DNA from: Actinomyces dentalis DSM 19115
GTDB lineage: Bacteria; Actinomycetota; Actinomycetes; Actinomycetales; Actinomycetaceae
Direction: 5' to 3'
Assembly (NCBI RefSeq): GCF_000429225.1
Contig: NZ_AUBL01000047.1
Coordinates: 1 to 32,355 of the forward strand
DNA: 32,355 nt
Both the position numbers and the translations under genes were made by a program. The notes below the pieces were generated by a model, which ran no database searches, had not been told where the DNA came from, and saw nothing but the letters and a program-made list of their open reading frames with translations. This document shows, one piece after another, positions 15,463-22,611 of this stretch. Position 1 is the stretch's first letter. Every line of letters begins with the position of its first letter.

Positions 15463-16035
15463 GTGAGTGCGAATGAAGCGATCCGGGTGGACGCCGCCCC
15501 CCAGCGCGCACAGGGCATGCTCTTCGGCGACCCACTGCCGGAGCTGGACACCAGCACCGGCTACCGGGGCCCCATCGCCTGCCGCGTGGCCGGAATCACC
15601 TACCGCCAGCTCGACTACTGGGCCCGCACCGGCCTGGTCGAGCCCACCGTGCGCGGCGCCCGGGGGTCCGGATCCCAGCGCCTGTACTCCTTCCGGGACA
15701 TCCTGCTGCTCAAGGTCGTCAAGCGCCTGCTCGACACCGGCGTGTCGCTCCACCAGATCCGTATAGCCGTCGAGGCCCTCCACGAGCGCGGCGTGGAGGA
15801 CCTGACCGCCATCACCCTCATGAGCGACGGCGCCTCCGTCTACGAGTGCACCAGCGCCGACGAGGTCATCGACCTGGTCCAGGGCGGGCAGGGCGTCTTC
15901 GGCATCGCCGTCGGACGCGTGTGGCACGAGGTCGAGGGCACCCTCGCCCAGTTCCCCACCGACAACGCGGCCTGCGCCCCCGTCGTGGAGGACGAGCTGG
16001 CCAAGCGCCGCGCCGCCCGCCGCGGAGCCGTGTGA
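15463..16035 (+). CDS. MerR-family regulator (Rv1830/ResR-like)
   Basis: The 190-residue protein has a MerR-type helix-turn-helix at about 40-110: VAGITYRQLDYWARTGLVEPTV, then the wing with GSQRLYSFRDILLLKVVKRLLDTGVSLHQIRIAVEAL. A compact C-terminal domain follows (VYECTSADEVIDLVQGGQGVFGIAVGRVWHEVEG). This architecture and the position after the bifunctional nuclease gene match Rv1830 of Mycobacterium tuberculosis, named ResR, which affects growth and division timing. GTG 15463 has AGGAG at the right distance. It is convergent with the Hsp70 gene, with a strong hairpin between them. Confidence 0.87.
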   Translation: MSANEAIRVDAAPQRAQGMLFGDPLPELDTSTGYRGPIACRVAGITYRQLDYWARTGLVEPTVRGARGSGSQRLYSFRDILLLKVVKRLLDTGVSLHQIRIAVEALHERGVEDLTAITLMSDGASVYECTSADEVIDLVQGGQGVFGIAVGRVWHEVEGTLAQFPTDNAACAPVVEDELAKRRAARRGAV

Positions 16036-16054
16036 ACCCGCCCCGCTCCAGCGC

Positions 16055-16096
16055 CCGCGGGGCGGGCGGAGCCGGATGGCCCCGCCCGCCCCGCGG
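16055..16096. terminator. Bidirectional terminator hairpin between merR and the hsp70-like gene
   Basis: A perfect 15-base-pair stem (16055-16069 with 16082-16096) closes a 12-base loop. It lies between two convergent stop codons. No T tract is seen. Confidence 0.72.
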
Positions 16097-16111
16097 ATCG
16101 CGGACGCCCTC

Positions 16112-17716
16112 TCAGCCGCGGTGCTCGCCCAGCAGGTAGGTGCGGGTGAAGCCGTCGGACAGGTCCGTCAGGCTCACGCGCACCAGGCCCGCCGAGTCGA
16201 TCTCGTAGCGCTCGCGCACCCACGGCCCGTAACCGGTGCGCCGCACCTCCACGGCGCCCAGGTCCGGGGCCTCGCGCAGATCGCGGTCCAGGGGGAAGAG
16301 GACCTCCCGCCAGGGGGACAGCTCGCCCACGGGCTCGCCCCGCTCGTCGATGCCGCTGCACTCGGCGAAGCGGTAGCGCCCGACATTGTGCACCGCCGGG
16401 TACTGGCGCTCGATGACCGTCGCCGGCGCCCCCTCGGCCGGGCGGGCGTCGGAGTCCTGGACGGCCCCGGGCGCCAGGATCGCGTCGAAGGTGGCGCGCC
16501 GCCCGTCGTCGGCCTCCCGGAACACGCCGAACCCGCGCGCCAGGCGGTCGGTGAGCGTGACATTCGAATGCGGATCCACGGCGATGGCCAGGCCGATGGC
16601 CGTCGAGGCGCCGGGGTAGGGGGAGCGGTGGACGCGCCGGCCGTAGCGCTCGCGCAGCATGCGGGCCACCGGCGGGAAGGCCGAGGCCCCGCCCACCAGG
16701 TAGATGCCCGCGATCTCCGTCAGATCCGGCGCCCCGTCGTCGAGCCCGCCCACCAGGGGCTCCATGAGCTCCAGGGAGCGCTGGAGCAGCGGCCGGGCCG
16801 CCTCGTACAGCTCCGCGGTCTGAAGGATGACCGGCCGGCCCCGCAGGTCGATGACGATGCGGCGCGTCTGCGGGGCCAGCGACTCCTTGGCCTCGCGGCA
16901 CTGGTCGAGCAGGTCGTCGGTCTCCACCGACGACAGCTCCTCCTGCCCCACGCCGGCCCGCTCCAGGATCATCTCGGCCAGCAGCAGGTCGATGTCATCG
17001 CCACCCAGGTCCGACTGGCCGCGGGCCGCGAGCACCTCATGATCCCTGCCCACCACGTCGACCAGCGCGGTGTCGAAGGTGCCCCCGCCCAAGTCGTAGG
17101 TCAGGACCCGGGTGCGCCGGGAGGAGACCGTCGCGCCCCGGCGGTGGCTGTACTCGAACCCGGCCGCCGAGGGCTCGTTGAGCATGGAGGTCACGTGGAA
17201 GCCCGCGGCCGCGAAGGCGTCGAGCGTGATCATCCGCTGGGCGCCGTAGGCGTGGGCGGGCACGGCCACGGCGATGCGATGGCGCTCGTCGCCCAGGTCG
17301 ACCCCGGCCAGCAGGGAGGAGCGCCACAGCCGCTCGCGCAGGTAGCGCAGGTAACTGGCGAGCACCTCGCCCAGGGGCAGGGCGGTCGACCCGAAGGGCA
17401 CGGGGGCGGACCACGACGCGGTGGGCGAGGACAGGCGGCGCTTGAGGCTGCGCACCAGCGGCGCGCCCCGCCGCGCGGCCCGCCGCGCCTCGAAGCCGTG
17501 GACCAGGCCCTCGTCGGTCAGCGCCGACAGGGAGGGCAGGAAGTCGTGATCGTCCCCGAACAGGTCGGTGAACCCGGCGACGGGATAATTGCCCCGATCG
17601 GCCAGGCTCACCACCGTGCGGGTGGTACCCAGGTCGATGCCGATGCTCATGGCGGGATCCGCCCCCGACCGGGGCTGCTTCCCGGACTTCTTCTCAGTGC
17701 GCCGCTTCGGTGTCAT
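16112..17716 (-). CDS. Hsp70-family ATPase lacking the helical lid
   Basis: The 534-residue protein has a full Hsp70/actin-type nucleotide-binding domain. IGIDLGTTRTVVSL at about 25-38 is phosphate loop 1, TYDLGGGTFDTALVD near 205-219 is phosphate loop 2, and IYLVGGASAFPPVARML near 335-350 is the adenosine loop. After residue 380 only about 155 residues remain, enough for a beta-sandwich-like substrate domain but not for DnaK's helical lid; there is no EEVD-like tail. It is therefore not the housekeeping DnaK but a specialised paralogue with unknown client. A basic N-terminal extension precedes the core; ATG 17650 would remove it. It follows the MFS gene by 48 bases on the same strand, with its own TATAAC box. 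Confidence 0.85.
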   Translation of the reverse strand: MTPKRRTEKKSGKQPRSGADPAMSIGIDLGTTRTVVSLADRGNYPVAGFTDLFGDDHDFLPSLSALTDEGLVHGFEARRAARRGAPLVRSLKRRLSSPTASWSAPVPFGSTALPLGEVLASYLRYLRERLWRSSLLAGVDLGDERHRIAVAVPAHAYGAQRMITLDAFAAAGFHVTSMLNEPSAAGFEYSHRRGATVSSRRTRVLTYDLGGGTFDTALVDVVGRDHEVLAARGQSDLGGDDIDLLLAEMILERAGVGQEELSSVETDDLLDQCREAKESLAPQTRRIVIDLRGRPVILQTAELYEAARPLLQRSLELMEPLVGGLDDGAPDLTEIAGIYLVGGASAFPPVARMLRERYGRRVHRSPYPGASTAIGLAIAVDPHSNVTLTDRLARGFGVFREADDGRRATFDAILAPGAVQDSDARPAEGAPATVIERQYPAVHNVGRYRFAECSGIDERGEPVGELSPWREVLFPLDRDLREAPDLGAVEVRRTGYGPWVRERYEIDSAGLVRVSLTDLSDGFTRTYLLGEHRG

Positions 17717-17731
17717 TGTCGTGCTCCGCTC

Positions 17732-17737
17732 GTTATA
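17732..17737 (-). promoter_or_regulatory. -10 box TATAAC before the hsp70-like gene
   Basis: TATAAC on the minus strand lies 15 bases before ATG 17716. Initiation there would leave a very short leader. It sits in the 48-base gap after the MFS stop, so the Hsp70 gene need not depend on MFS transcription. Confidence 0.45.
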
Positions 17738-17764
17738 CCGGTCTGCGCCCGAACTTTATCCTTT

Positions 17765-19042
17765 CTACGGCGCCGCGTGGTCGCATGCGTCCGCAGCGCG
17801 TCCCCGCATGTCCATCCCGGCGCGCCTGTAGGCGCGGGGCACGGCCACCGCGGCCCAGGCCCCGCCGAGCAGGCCCGTCAGCGCCGTCGCCCACATCCCC
17901 CAGGCCAGACCGCCGGCCGCGGTCAGGGCGCCGGCCGCGAAGGGGCCGACGGCGGAGCCCAGGCCGCCCACCGCCTGCCACCACCCCAGGAAGCGCTCGC
18001 GGCCGGGGCTCGGCGCCAGGTCCACGCCCATGGTCATGACGATGCCGGAGCCGAAGCCGTTGCCCAGGCCCATCAGGCAGGTGCCCGCGACGAAGCCCGT
18101 CGGGCTCGTCCACAGCACGACGAGCACCAGGGAGGCGCCCATGACGAGCAGGGCGGGCAGGAGCCCGGCGAGCCGGCCGTAGCGGTCCATCCACCGCCCC
18201 GACGGAACGAACATGGCCACGTCGACCAGGGCGCCGGCCGCGAAGGTAGCCGAGACCAGGGCGTCGTCCAGGCCCAGATGCGCGCCCCACAGGGGCACGA
18301 GCGCCGTGCGGTTGGTGCGCAGCAGCTGAAGGCAGATCATGGCCAGGGCGACGACGCTCACGGAGCGCGCATCCGCGCGCCGAGCCGGGGCGGACGGGGC
18401 CGGGCCCCGTCCGCGTGACGGGTCCGGGCCGGGCAGGGGGTTGGCCAGGACCAGGCCCAGGGCGGTGAGCGTCATGAGGATCTGCACGGCGAAGGGGCCG
18501 CGCCGTCCCGCCAGGACGATCACCCCCGCCCCCAGGCTCGGGCCGACGAGCACCCCCAGGCGCATCATCCCGCCCAGCAGGGACAGGGCCCGGGCCCGCG
18601 CCCACGGCGGCACGGCGTCGGCCACGGACCCCTGGCGCGCCAGGGCCCACAGATTCCCCGAGGCGGCCAGGGCCGCGACTCCCGCGATGAAGACCCCGAC
18701 GGCGGCGCCCGAGGGCGCGCCCGTGGCTCCCAGCATGGCCACTGCGGCCAGGACGGCGAGCCCGGCGCCCAGGATCATGGAGCGGCGCCCCCCGACCCGC
18801 CCGACCAGCGCCCCCATCGCCGGCGCCGTGAGGACGCCGACCGCGCCGAGCAGCCCGAGGACCGCGGCGCTCAGCGCGTGCGACATGCCCGTGTCCGCGG
18901 CGGCCAGCACGAGGACCGGCTGGACCGCCCCGGTGCCCACGGCGTAGACGGCGGTGGGGACGTAGACGCCCGGCGTCAGGGGGCGCAGGACGCGCGCGGC
19001 GCGGCGGTCGGGCTCAGCCCCGCCGTCGGGGCGCCCGTGCAT
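17765..19042 (-). CDS. Major facilitator superfamily transporter
   Basis: Counting from ATG 19042, the protein has 425 residues and about 12 hydrophobic segments. The loop between helices 2 and 3 reads MGALVGRVGGRRSMILG, matching the MFS signature GxxxDRxGRR in altered form; a similar loop in the second half is SGRWMDRYGRLAGLL. The central loop is rich in Pro, Arg and Ala. The layout is that of a drug or metabolite exporter; substrate is unknown. GTG 19051 or GTG 19069 are possible alternative starts. It is divergent from the phosphate transporter gene and shares a region with a PHO-box-like repeat. Confidence 0.85.
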   Translation of the reverse strand: MHGRPDGGAEPDRRAARVLRPLTPGVYVPTAVYAVGTGAVQPVLVLAAADTGMSHALSAAVLGLLGAVGVLTAPAMGALVGRVGGRRSMILGAGLAVLAAVAMLGATGAPSGAAVGVFIAGVAALAASGNLWALARQGSVADAVPPWARARALSLLGGMMRLGVLVGPSLGAGVIVLAGRRGPFAVQILMTLTALGLVLANPLPGPDPSRGRGPAPSAPARRADARSVSVVALAMICLQLLRTNRTALVPLWGAHLGLDDALVSATFAAGALVDVAMFVPSGRWMDRYGRLAGLLPALLVMGASLVLVVLWTSPTGFVAGTCLMGLGNGFGSGIVMTMGVDLAPSPGRERFLGWWQAVGGLGSAVGPFAAGALTAAGGLAWGMWATALTGLLGGAWAAVAVPRAYRRAGMDMRGRAADACDHAAP

Positions 19043-19111
19043 GGTCTTCACGGTCCCATCGTCGGTCACGGGCCCCGGCGCGGGGCCGCCGGGTGAGCAA
19101 GGACACCCCGC

Positions 19112-19133
19112 GGCAGGTGAACAGCAGGTGAAC
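19112..19133 (-). promoter_or_regulatory. PHO-box-like tandem repeat (two GTTCACC 11-mers)
   Basis: On the minus strand two copies of GTTCACCTGC follow each other with exact 11-base periodicity (conserved heptamers at 19127-19133 and 19116-19122). GTTCACC-N4 direct repeats are the known binding unit of PhoP in Streptomyces. The element lies between the MFS start and the pit gene, 116 bases upstream of the latter. PhoP itself is not in the window. Confidence 0.7.
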
Positions 19134-19150
19134 GTTGCGCCCCCGGGGCC

Positions 19151-19200
19151 CGATCGGCTCCGTCCGTCGGCCACACTAGGAGCCGATCGCACCCGCGATC
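19151..19200 (+). promoter_or_regulatory. Overlapping inverted repeats before the phosphate transporter gene
   Basis: CGATCGGCTCC (19151-19161) and GGAGCCGATCG (19179-19189) are a perfect 11-base inverted repeat with a 17-base loop. The right arm overlaps a second hairpin, GATCGC (19185-19190) with GCGATC (19195-19200). The two structures cannot form at once. The site could act as an operator or as alternative leader structures. Confidence 0.45.
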
Positions 19201-19248
19201 CGGGTCGGACCGCACCGCGGCCCGCCCGTCCATCAGACCGGGAACGGC

Positions 19249-20523
19249 ATGAGCACAACCCTGTTCGTCGTCACCGTCGTGGTCGTCACGGCGCTGATCT
19301 TCGACTTCACCAACGGCTTCCACGACTCCTCCAACGCCATGGCGACCTCCGTGGCCACCGGGGCCTTCACCCCCAGGCGCGCGGTGCTGGTCGCGGCGAT
19401 CCTCAACATCGTGGGGGCCGCCCTGTCCACCGAGGTCGCCAAGACGATCTCGGGGGGCATGTTCGACGACGCCCTCATCCAGGCGGCCCCCGCGATGGTC
19501 TTCGCCGGCCTGGCCGGGGCCATCCTGTGGAACCTGGCGACCTGGCTCTTCGGCCTGCCGTCCTCCTCGTCCCACGCCCTGTTCGGCGGGCTCATCGGCG
19601 CCGTGCTGGTGGCCGCGGGCCTGGAGGGAGTGCGCTGGGGGACCGTGGTGTCCAAGATCATCCTGCCCGCCTTCATCGCCCCGGCCGTCGCCGGGCTGGC
19701 GGCCGCGGCGGCGACCTGGGTCGCCTACCGCGTCGCCCGCCCCGCCGACCGCCGCACCCAGGCGGTCTTCCGCGCCGGCCAGCGCGTCACCGCCTCCATG
19801 GTGGCCCTGGCCCACGGCACCTCCGACGGCCAGAAGACCATGGGCGTGATCACCCTGGTCCTCATCGCCGCCGGCTACCAGGCCCCCGGCACCCCCCCGC
19901 AGTGGTGGGTGATCGCGGCCGCGGGGCTGGCCATCGGCCTGGGCACCTACTCGGGCGGCTGGCGCATCATGCGCACCATGGGCAAGGGCCTGGTCCACGT
20001 CGACCCGCCCCAGGGCCTGGCCGCCGAGACCGCCTCGACCGTGGCCATCCTGGCCTCCTCGCACCTGGGGTTCGCGCTGTCGACCACCCACATCTGCACC
20101 GGCTCGATCCTGGGGTCGGGGGTGGGCCGCGGCTCCAAGGTCTCCTGGGGCACCTTCGGCCGCATGGGCGTGGCCTGGCTCATCACCCTGCCGTGCGCCG
20201 CCGTCGTGGGCGCGCTCACCTCCTACGTGGCGGTGCGCGGCGGCGTCGCCGGCACCGTCGCGGTCATCATCGCCCTGGCCGTGGGCGCGCTGCTCATCAT
20301 CCGCCAGGCCAACCACAACAAGGTCGACTTCTCCAACGTCAACGACGCCCACGAGGTCGTCGTGGCCAAGCGGACCGACCCGAGCCTGGGCCGCCCGCCG
20401 CGCACCCTGCAGGAGGTCAAGGCCGAATTCGCCACCGCTCCGGGCCTGGCCGTCACCTCCCCGGCGCCCGTGCCCTCGACCTCCGCCACCGCCCGCCGCT
20501 CGCAGAGGGAGCACGTGGCATGA
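19249..20523 (+). CDS. pit: Low-affinity inorganic phosphate transporter, PiT family
   Basis: The 424-residue membrane protein contains both PiT signatures. The first is FDFTNGFHDSSNAMATSVATGA at about 18-39 with GLPSSSSHALFGGLIGA near 103-119. The second is MVALAHGTSDGQKTMGVI near 184-201 with GFALSTTHICTGSILGSG near 268-285. The two halves are the inverted repeats of the family, which moves metal-phosphate complexes with protons or sodium. A cytosolic tail of about 60 residues ends the protein. Its stop overlaps the next start (ATGA). A tandem GTTCACC repeat upstream suggests phosphate control. Confidence 0.93.
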   Translation: MSTTLFVVTVVVVTALIFDFTNGFHDSSNAMATSVATGAFTPRRAVLVAAILNIVGAALSTEVAKTISGGMFDDALIQAAPAMVFAGLAGAILWNLATWLFGLPSSSSHALFGGLIGAVLVAAGLEGVRWGTVVSKIILPAFIAPAVAGLAAAAATWVAYRVARPADRRTQAVFRAGQRVTASMVALAHGTSDGQKTMGVITLVLIAAGYQAPGTPPQWWVIAAAGLAIGLGTYSGGWRIMRTMGKGLVHVDPPQGLAAETASTVAILASSHLGFALSTTHICTGSILGSGVGRGSKVSWGTFGRMGVAWLITLPCAAVVGALTSYVAVRGGVAGTVAVIIALAVGALLIIRQANHNKVDFSNVNDAHEVVVAKRTDPSLGRPPRTLQEVKAEFATAPGLAVTSPAPVPSTSATARRSQREHVA

Positions 20524-20765
20524 GCGGCCTGCACGTCGACTGGGCCTCCCTGGCGCTGGTGACGGTGGTGACCGTGACCGTCACCGCCCTGGTCATCCTG
20601 ATCGTCTCCCTGGCCGCGCGCATGCTCGGCGAGGTCCGCCTCAAGCGCGAGGCCGGCCGGGCGCAGGGCCTGCACGCCGCGGAGGTCGCCGCCGGGTTCT
20701 TCCTGGCCCTCACCGCGGGGATCGTGCTGTTCGGGCTGTGGCTCATCGTGCCCTACTTCCACTGA
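20520..20765 (+). CDS. Small two-helix membrane protein coupled to the PiT gene
   Basis: The 81-residue protein has a hydrophobic segment at about 10-32 (ALVTVVTVTVTALVILIVSLAA), a basic loop (RLKREAGRA) and a second segment at about 55-77 (GFFLALTAGIVLFGLWLIVPYF). The ATG overlaps the pit stop by four bases, so both proteins should be made together. Small membrane proteins next to PiT genes are seen in other actinobacteria as far as I recall; an accessory or regulatory subunit is an inference. No catalytic motif is visible. Confidence 0.78.
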   Translation: MSGLHVDWASLALVTVVTVTVTALVILIVSLAARMLGEVRLKREAGRAQGLHAAEVAAGFFLALTAGIVLFGLWLIVPYFH

Positions 20766-20821
20766 CGCGCCCGGCGGAGGATCGCCCCGCCATCGAGCCC
20801 CGCGAGCGGCCCGGGCCCTGT

Positions 20822-20827
20822 TAGTCT
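20822..20827 (+). promoter_or_regulatory. Leaderless -10 box TAGTCT of scrB
   Basis: TAGTCT is followed by exactly six bases and then the ATG at 20834. No ribosome site precedes the ATG, so a leaderless transcript is the simplest reading. Confidence 0.55.
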
Positions 20828-20833
20828 CGCGGC

Positions 20834-22372
20834 ATGACTGAGGACCTGCGGGCACTGGCCGACGACGCGATCGCCTCCTCCCGGGCGGGGGAGGACCCCG
20901 ACTACCCGCTCGTGCACGTCGCCCCGCCCGTGGGCCGGCTCAACGACCCCAACGGGCTGCTCGTCGACGCCGGGACCTACCACGCCTTCTACCAGTTCAC
21001 CCCCCTGCACGGGACCCGCCGCCTGGTCTACTGGGGCCACTCCAGCTCCACGGACCTGCTGCACTGGCGCCACCGCGGGGTGGCCGTCGTCCCGGACAGC
21101 CCCTACGACGCCTCTGGCGCCTACTCCGGCAGCGCCCTCGTCCTGACCGGGGCGGAGGCCGGGGCCGCCCCGGCGCGGGCCCCCTACCAGCTGTTCTACA
21201 CGGGCAACCTCAAGGACCCCGTCACCGACGAGCGCACGGCCAGCCAGTGCCTGGTCACCTCCGCGGACCTGGACGACTTCGCCAAGTGGCCCGCCAATCC
21301 GCTCATCGCCGACCACGCCCCCGGCTACACCGCCCACTACCGCGACCCGCAGGTGTCGCGCGACCCCGAGCGCCCCGGCGCCTACCGCATGCTCATCGGG
21401 GTCCAGCGCGCCGACGAGACGGGCGCGGCCGTGCTCTACCGCTCGCGCGACCTGCTGACCTGGGAGCCGGCCGGGGAGATCACCTTCCCCGACGCCGGCG
21501 GGGCCCTGGACGACTTCGGCTTCATGTGGGAGTGCCCGGGCCTGGTCACCCTGACCGACGAGGTCACCGGCCTTGAGCGCGACGTGCTCATCTGGTGCCC
21601 CCAGGGCGCCCGGCCGGCCGGGGCTGAGGGCTACGAGAACGTCTTCCCCTGCGTCTACGCCGTCGGGCGTCTGGCGGGCACCGAGCTGCGCGAGTGCGAC
21701 GGCACCGTGCGCGAGGTCGACCGGGGCTTCGAGTTCTACGCCCCGCAGGCCTTCGCCCGGCGCCCCGGCGAGCCGGGGCCCGTGCTGCTGACCGGGTGGG
21801 CCGGCAACGCCGGCGAGGACGACCAGCCCTCCATCGCCACCGGCGGCTGGGTCCACGCCCTGACCGCGGCGCGCGCCCTGTCCCTGCGCGACGGGCGGCT
21901 CATCCAGCGCCCCGCCCCCGCCCTGCCCGACTCGGCCCCGGCACTGGGCGCCGCCTGCTCGCGCCCGGCCGGCGCCGCCCCCCTGCCCGAGCTCGACGGC
22001 CACCGCTCCTGGCACCTGGTCATGGGCGTCGAGGAGCTGGGCGAGGGCGCCTCGGTGGGGCTGCGCATCGGCGACGACGCCTGCTTCGTGACGCTGTGCC
22101 TGCGCCGCACGGCCTCGGGCCCGCAGCTGGTCGTGGACCGCTCCGCCTCGCGCTACACCGGCCGCGGCGCCCGGCGCGCGGTCGGCGTGCCCGCCGGGGC
22201 GGCCGGGCGCCTGGAGGTCCTGCACGACCGCTCCATCACAGAGATCTTCGTGGGCGACGGCGACCTCGCCTTCACCCTGCGCAGCTTCGTGGCGCCCGAC
22301 TCCAGTGGCGCCGCCCTGGTGGCCGACGGACCGGTGCGCCTGGGCCCGGTCGCGGCCGTCCACTTCGACTGA
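20834..22372 (+). CDS. scrB: Glycoside hydrolase family 32, sucrose-6-phosphate hydrolase
   Basis: The 512-residue enzyme has the GH32 five-bladed propeller. GRLNDPNG at 34-41 holds the nucleophile Asp38, HYRDPQV at 168-174 the transition-state stabiliser Asp171, and MWECPG at 231-236 the acid-base Glu233. A C-terminal beta-sandwich covers about 370-510. No signal peptide is present, so it acts in the cytosol. Together with the downstream sucrose-type PTS, the likely substrate is sucrose-6-phosphate, giving glucose-6-phosphate and fructose; a general fructosidase cannot be excluded. It has its own leaderless promoter and is separated from the PTS gene by 239 bases. Confidence 0.9.
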   Translation: MTEDLRALADDAIASSRAGEDPDYPLVHVAPPVGRLNDPNGLLVDAGTYHAFYQFTPLHGTRRLVYWGHSSSTDLLHWRHRGVAVVPDSPYDASGAYSGSALVLTGAEAGAAPARAPYQLFYTGNLKDPVTDERTASQCLVTSADLDDFAKWPANPLIADHAPGYTAHYRDPQVSRDPERPGAYRMLIGVQRADETGAAVLYRSRDLLTWEPAGEITFPDAGGALDDFGFMWECPGLVTLTDEVTGLERDVLIWCPQGARPAGAEGYENVFPCVYAVGRLAGTELRECDGTVREVDRGFEFYAPQAFARRPGEPGPVLLTGWAGNAGEDDQPSIATGGWVHALTAARALSLRDGRLIQRPAPALPDSAPALGAACSRPAGAAPLPELDGHRSWHLVMGVEELGEGASVGLRIGDDACFVTLCLRRTASGPQLVVDRSASRYTGRGARRAVGVPAGAAGRLEVLHDRSITEIFVGDGDLAFTLRSFVAPDSSGAALVADGPVRLGPVAAVHFD

Positions 22373-22469
22373 AGGCGACCGGCCGGAGCAGCAGGCTGGG
22401 CGCGGCCCGCGAGCCCGGGGGACCGCGCGGATCCGCGGGCGCGACACGCCGAGGGGCCGCCGATTCCGC

Positions 22470-22498
22470 TTGCCGACGGGGAGTGACCGGGGTAATGT
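22470..22498 (+). promoter_or_regulatory. Promoter of the sucrose PTS gene
   Basis: TTGCCG (22470-22475) and TAATGT (22493-22498) are spaced by 17 bases. The predicted start of transcription is near 22505, inside the operator-like dyad, leaving a leader of about 107 bases. Confidence 0.65.
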
Positions 22499-22513
22499 GA
22501 CTATCGTTTGACA
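22498..22513. promoter_or_regulatory. LacI-type operator at the PTS promoter
   Basis: TGACTATCGTTTGACA is a 16-base dyad centred on CG with the symmetric pattern TGnCnAnCGnTnGnCA. A central CG in an imperfect palindrome is typical for LacI-family operators. It begins at the last base of the -10 box and covers the start of transcription, the position expected for repression by the convergent LacI-family gene. Confidence 0.62.
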
Positions 22514-22611
22514 CAGGCCTGGACGCCCGGCAGCCGCAGCCGGTCCCCGCGTCGAGGATCACCGTCGTGCTCAGCGTCGAGCGGACAGGCCCCAGAGAAA
22601 GGAAAGCCCGG

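Noticed and set aside
16112..17716. Naming the Hsp70 gene dnaK
   Set aside because: The protein is about 80-90 residues shorter than DnaK, lacks the lid and the usual grpE-dnaJ neighbours.
22405..22440. Hairpin GCCCGCG/CGCGGGC after scrB as a terminator
   Set aside because: The stem is only seven base pairs with a 22-base loop, which is expected by chance at this GC content.
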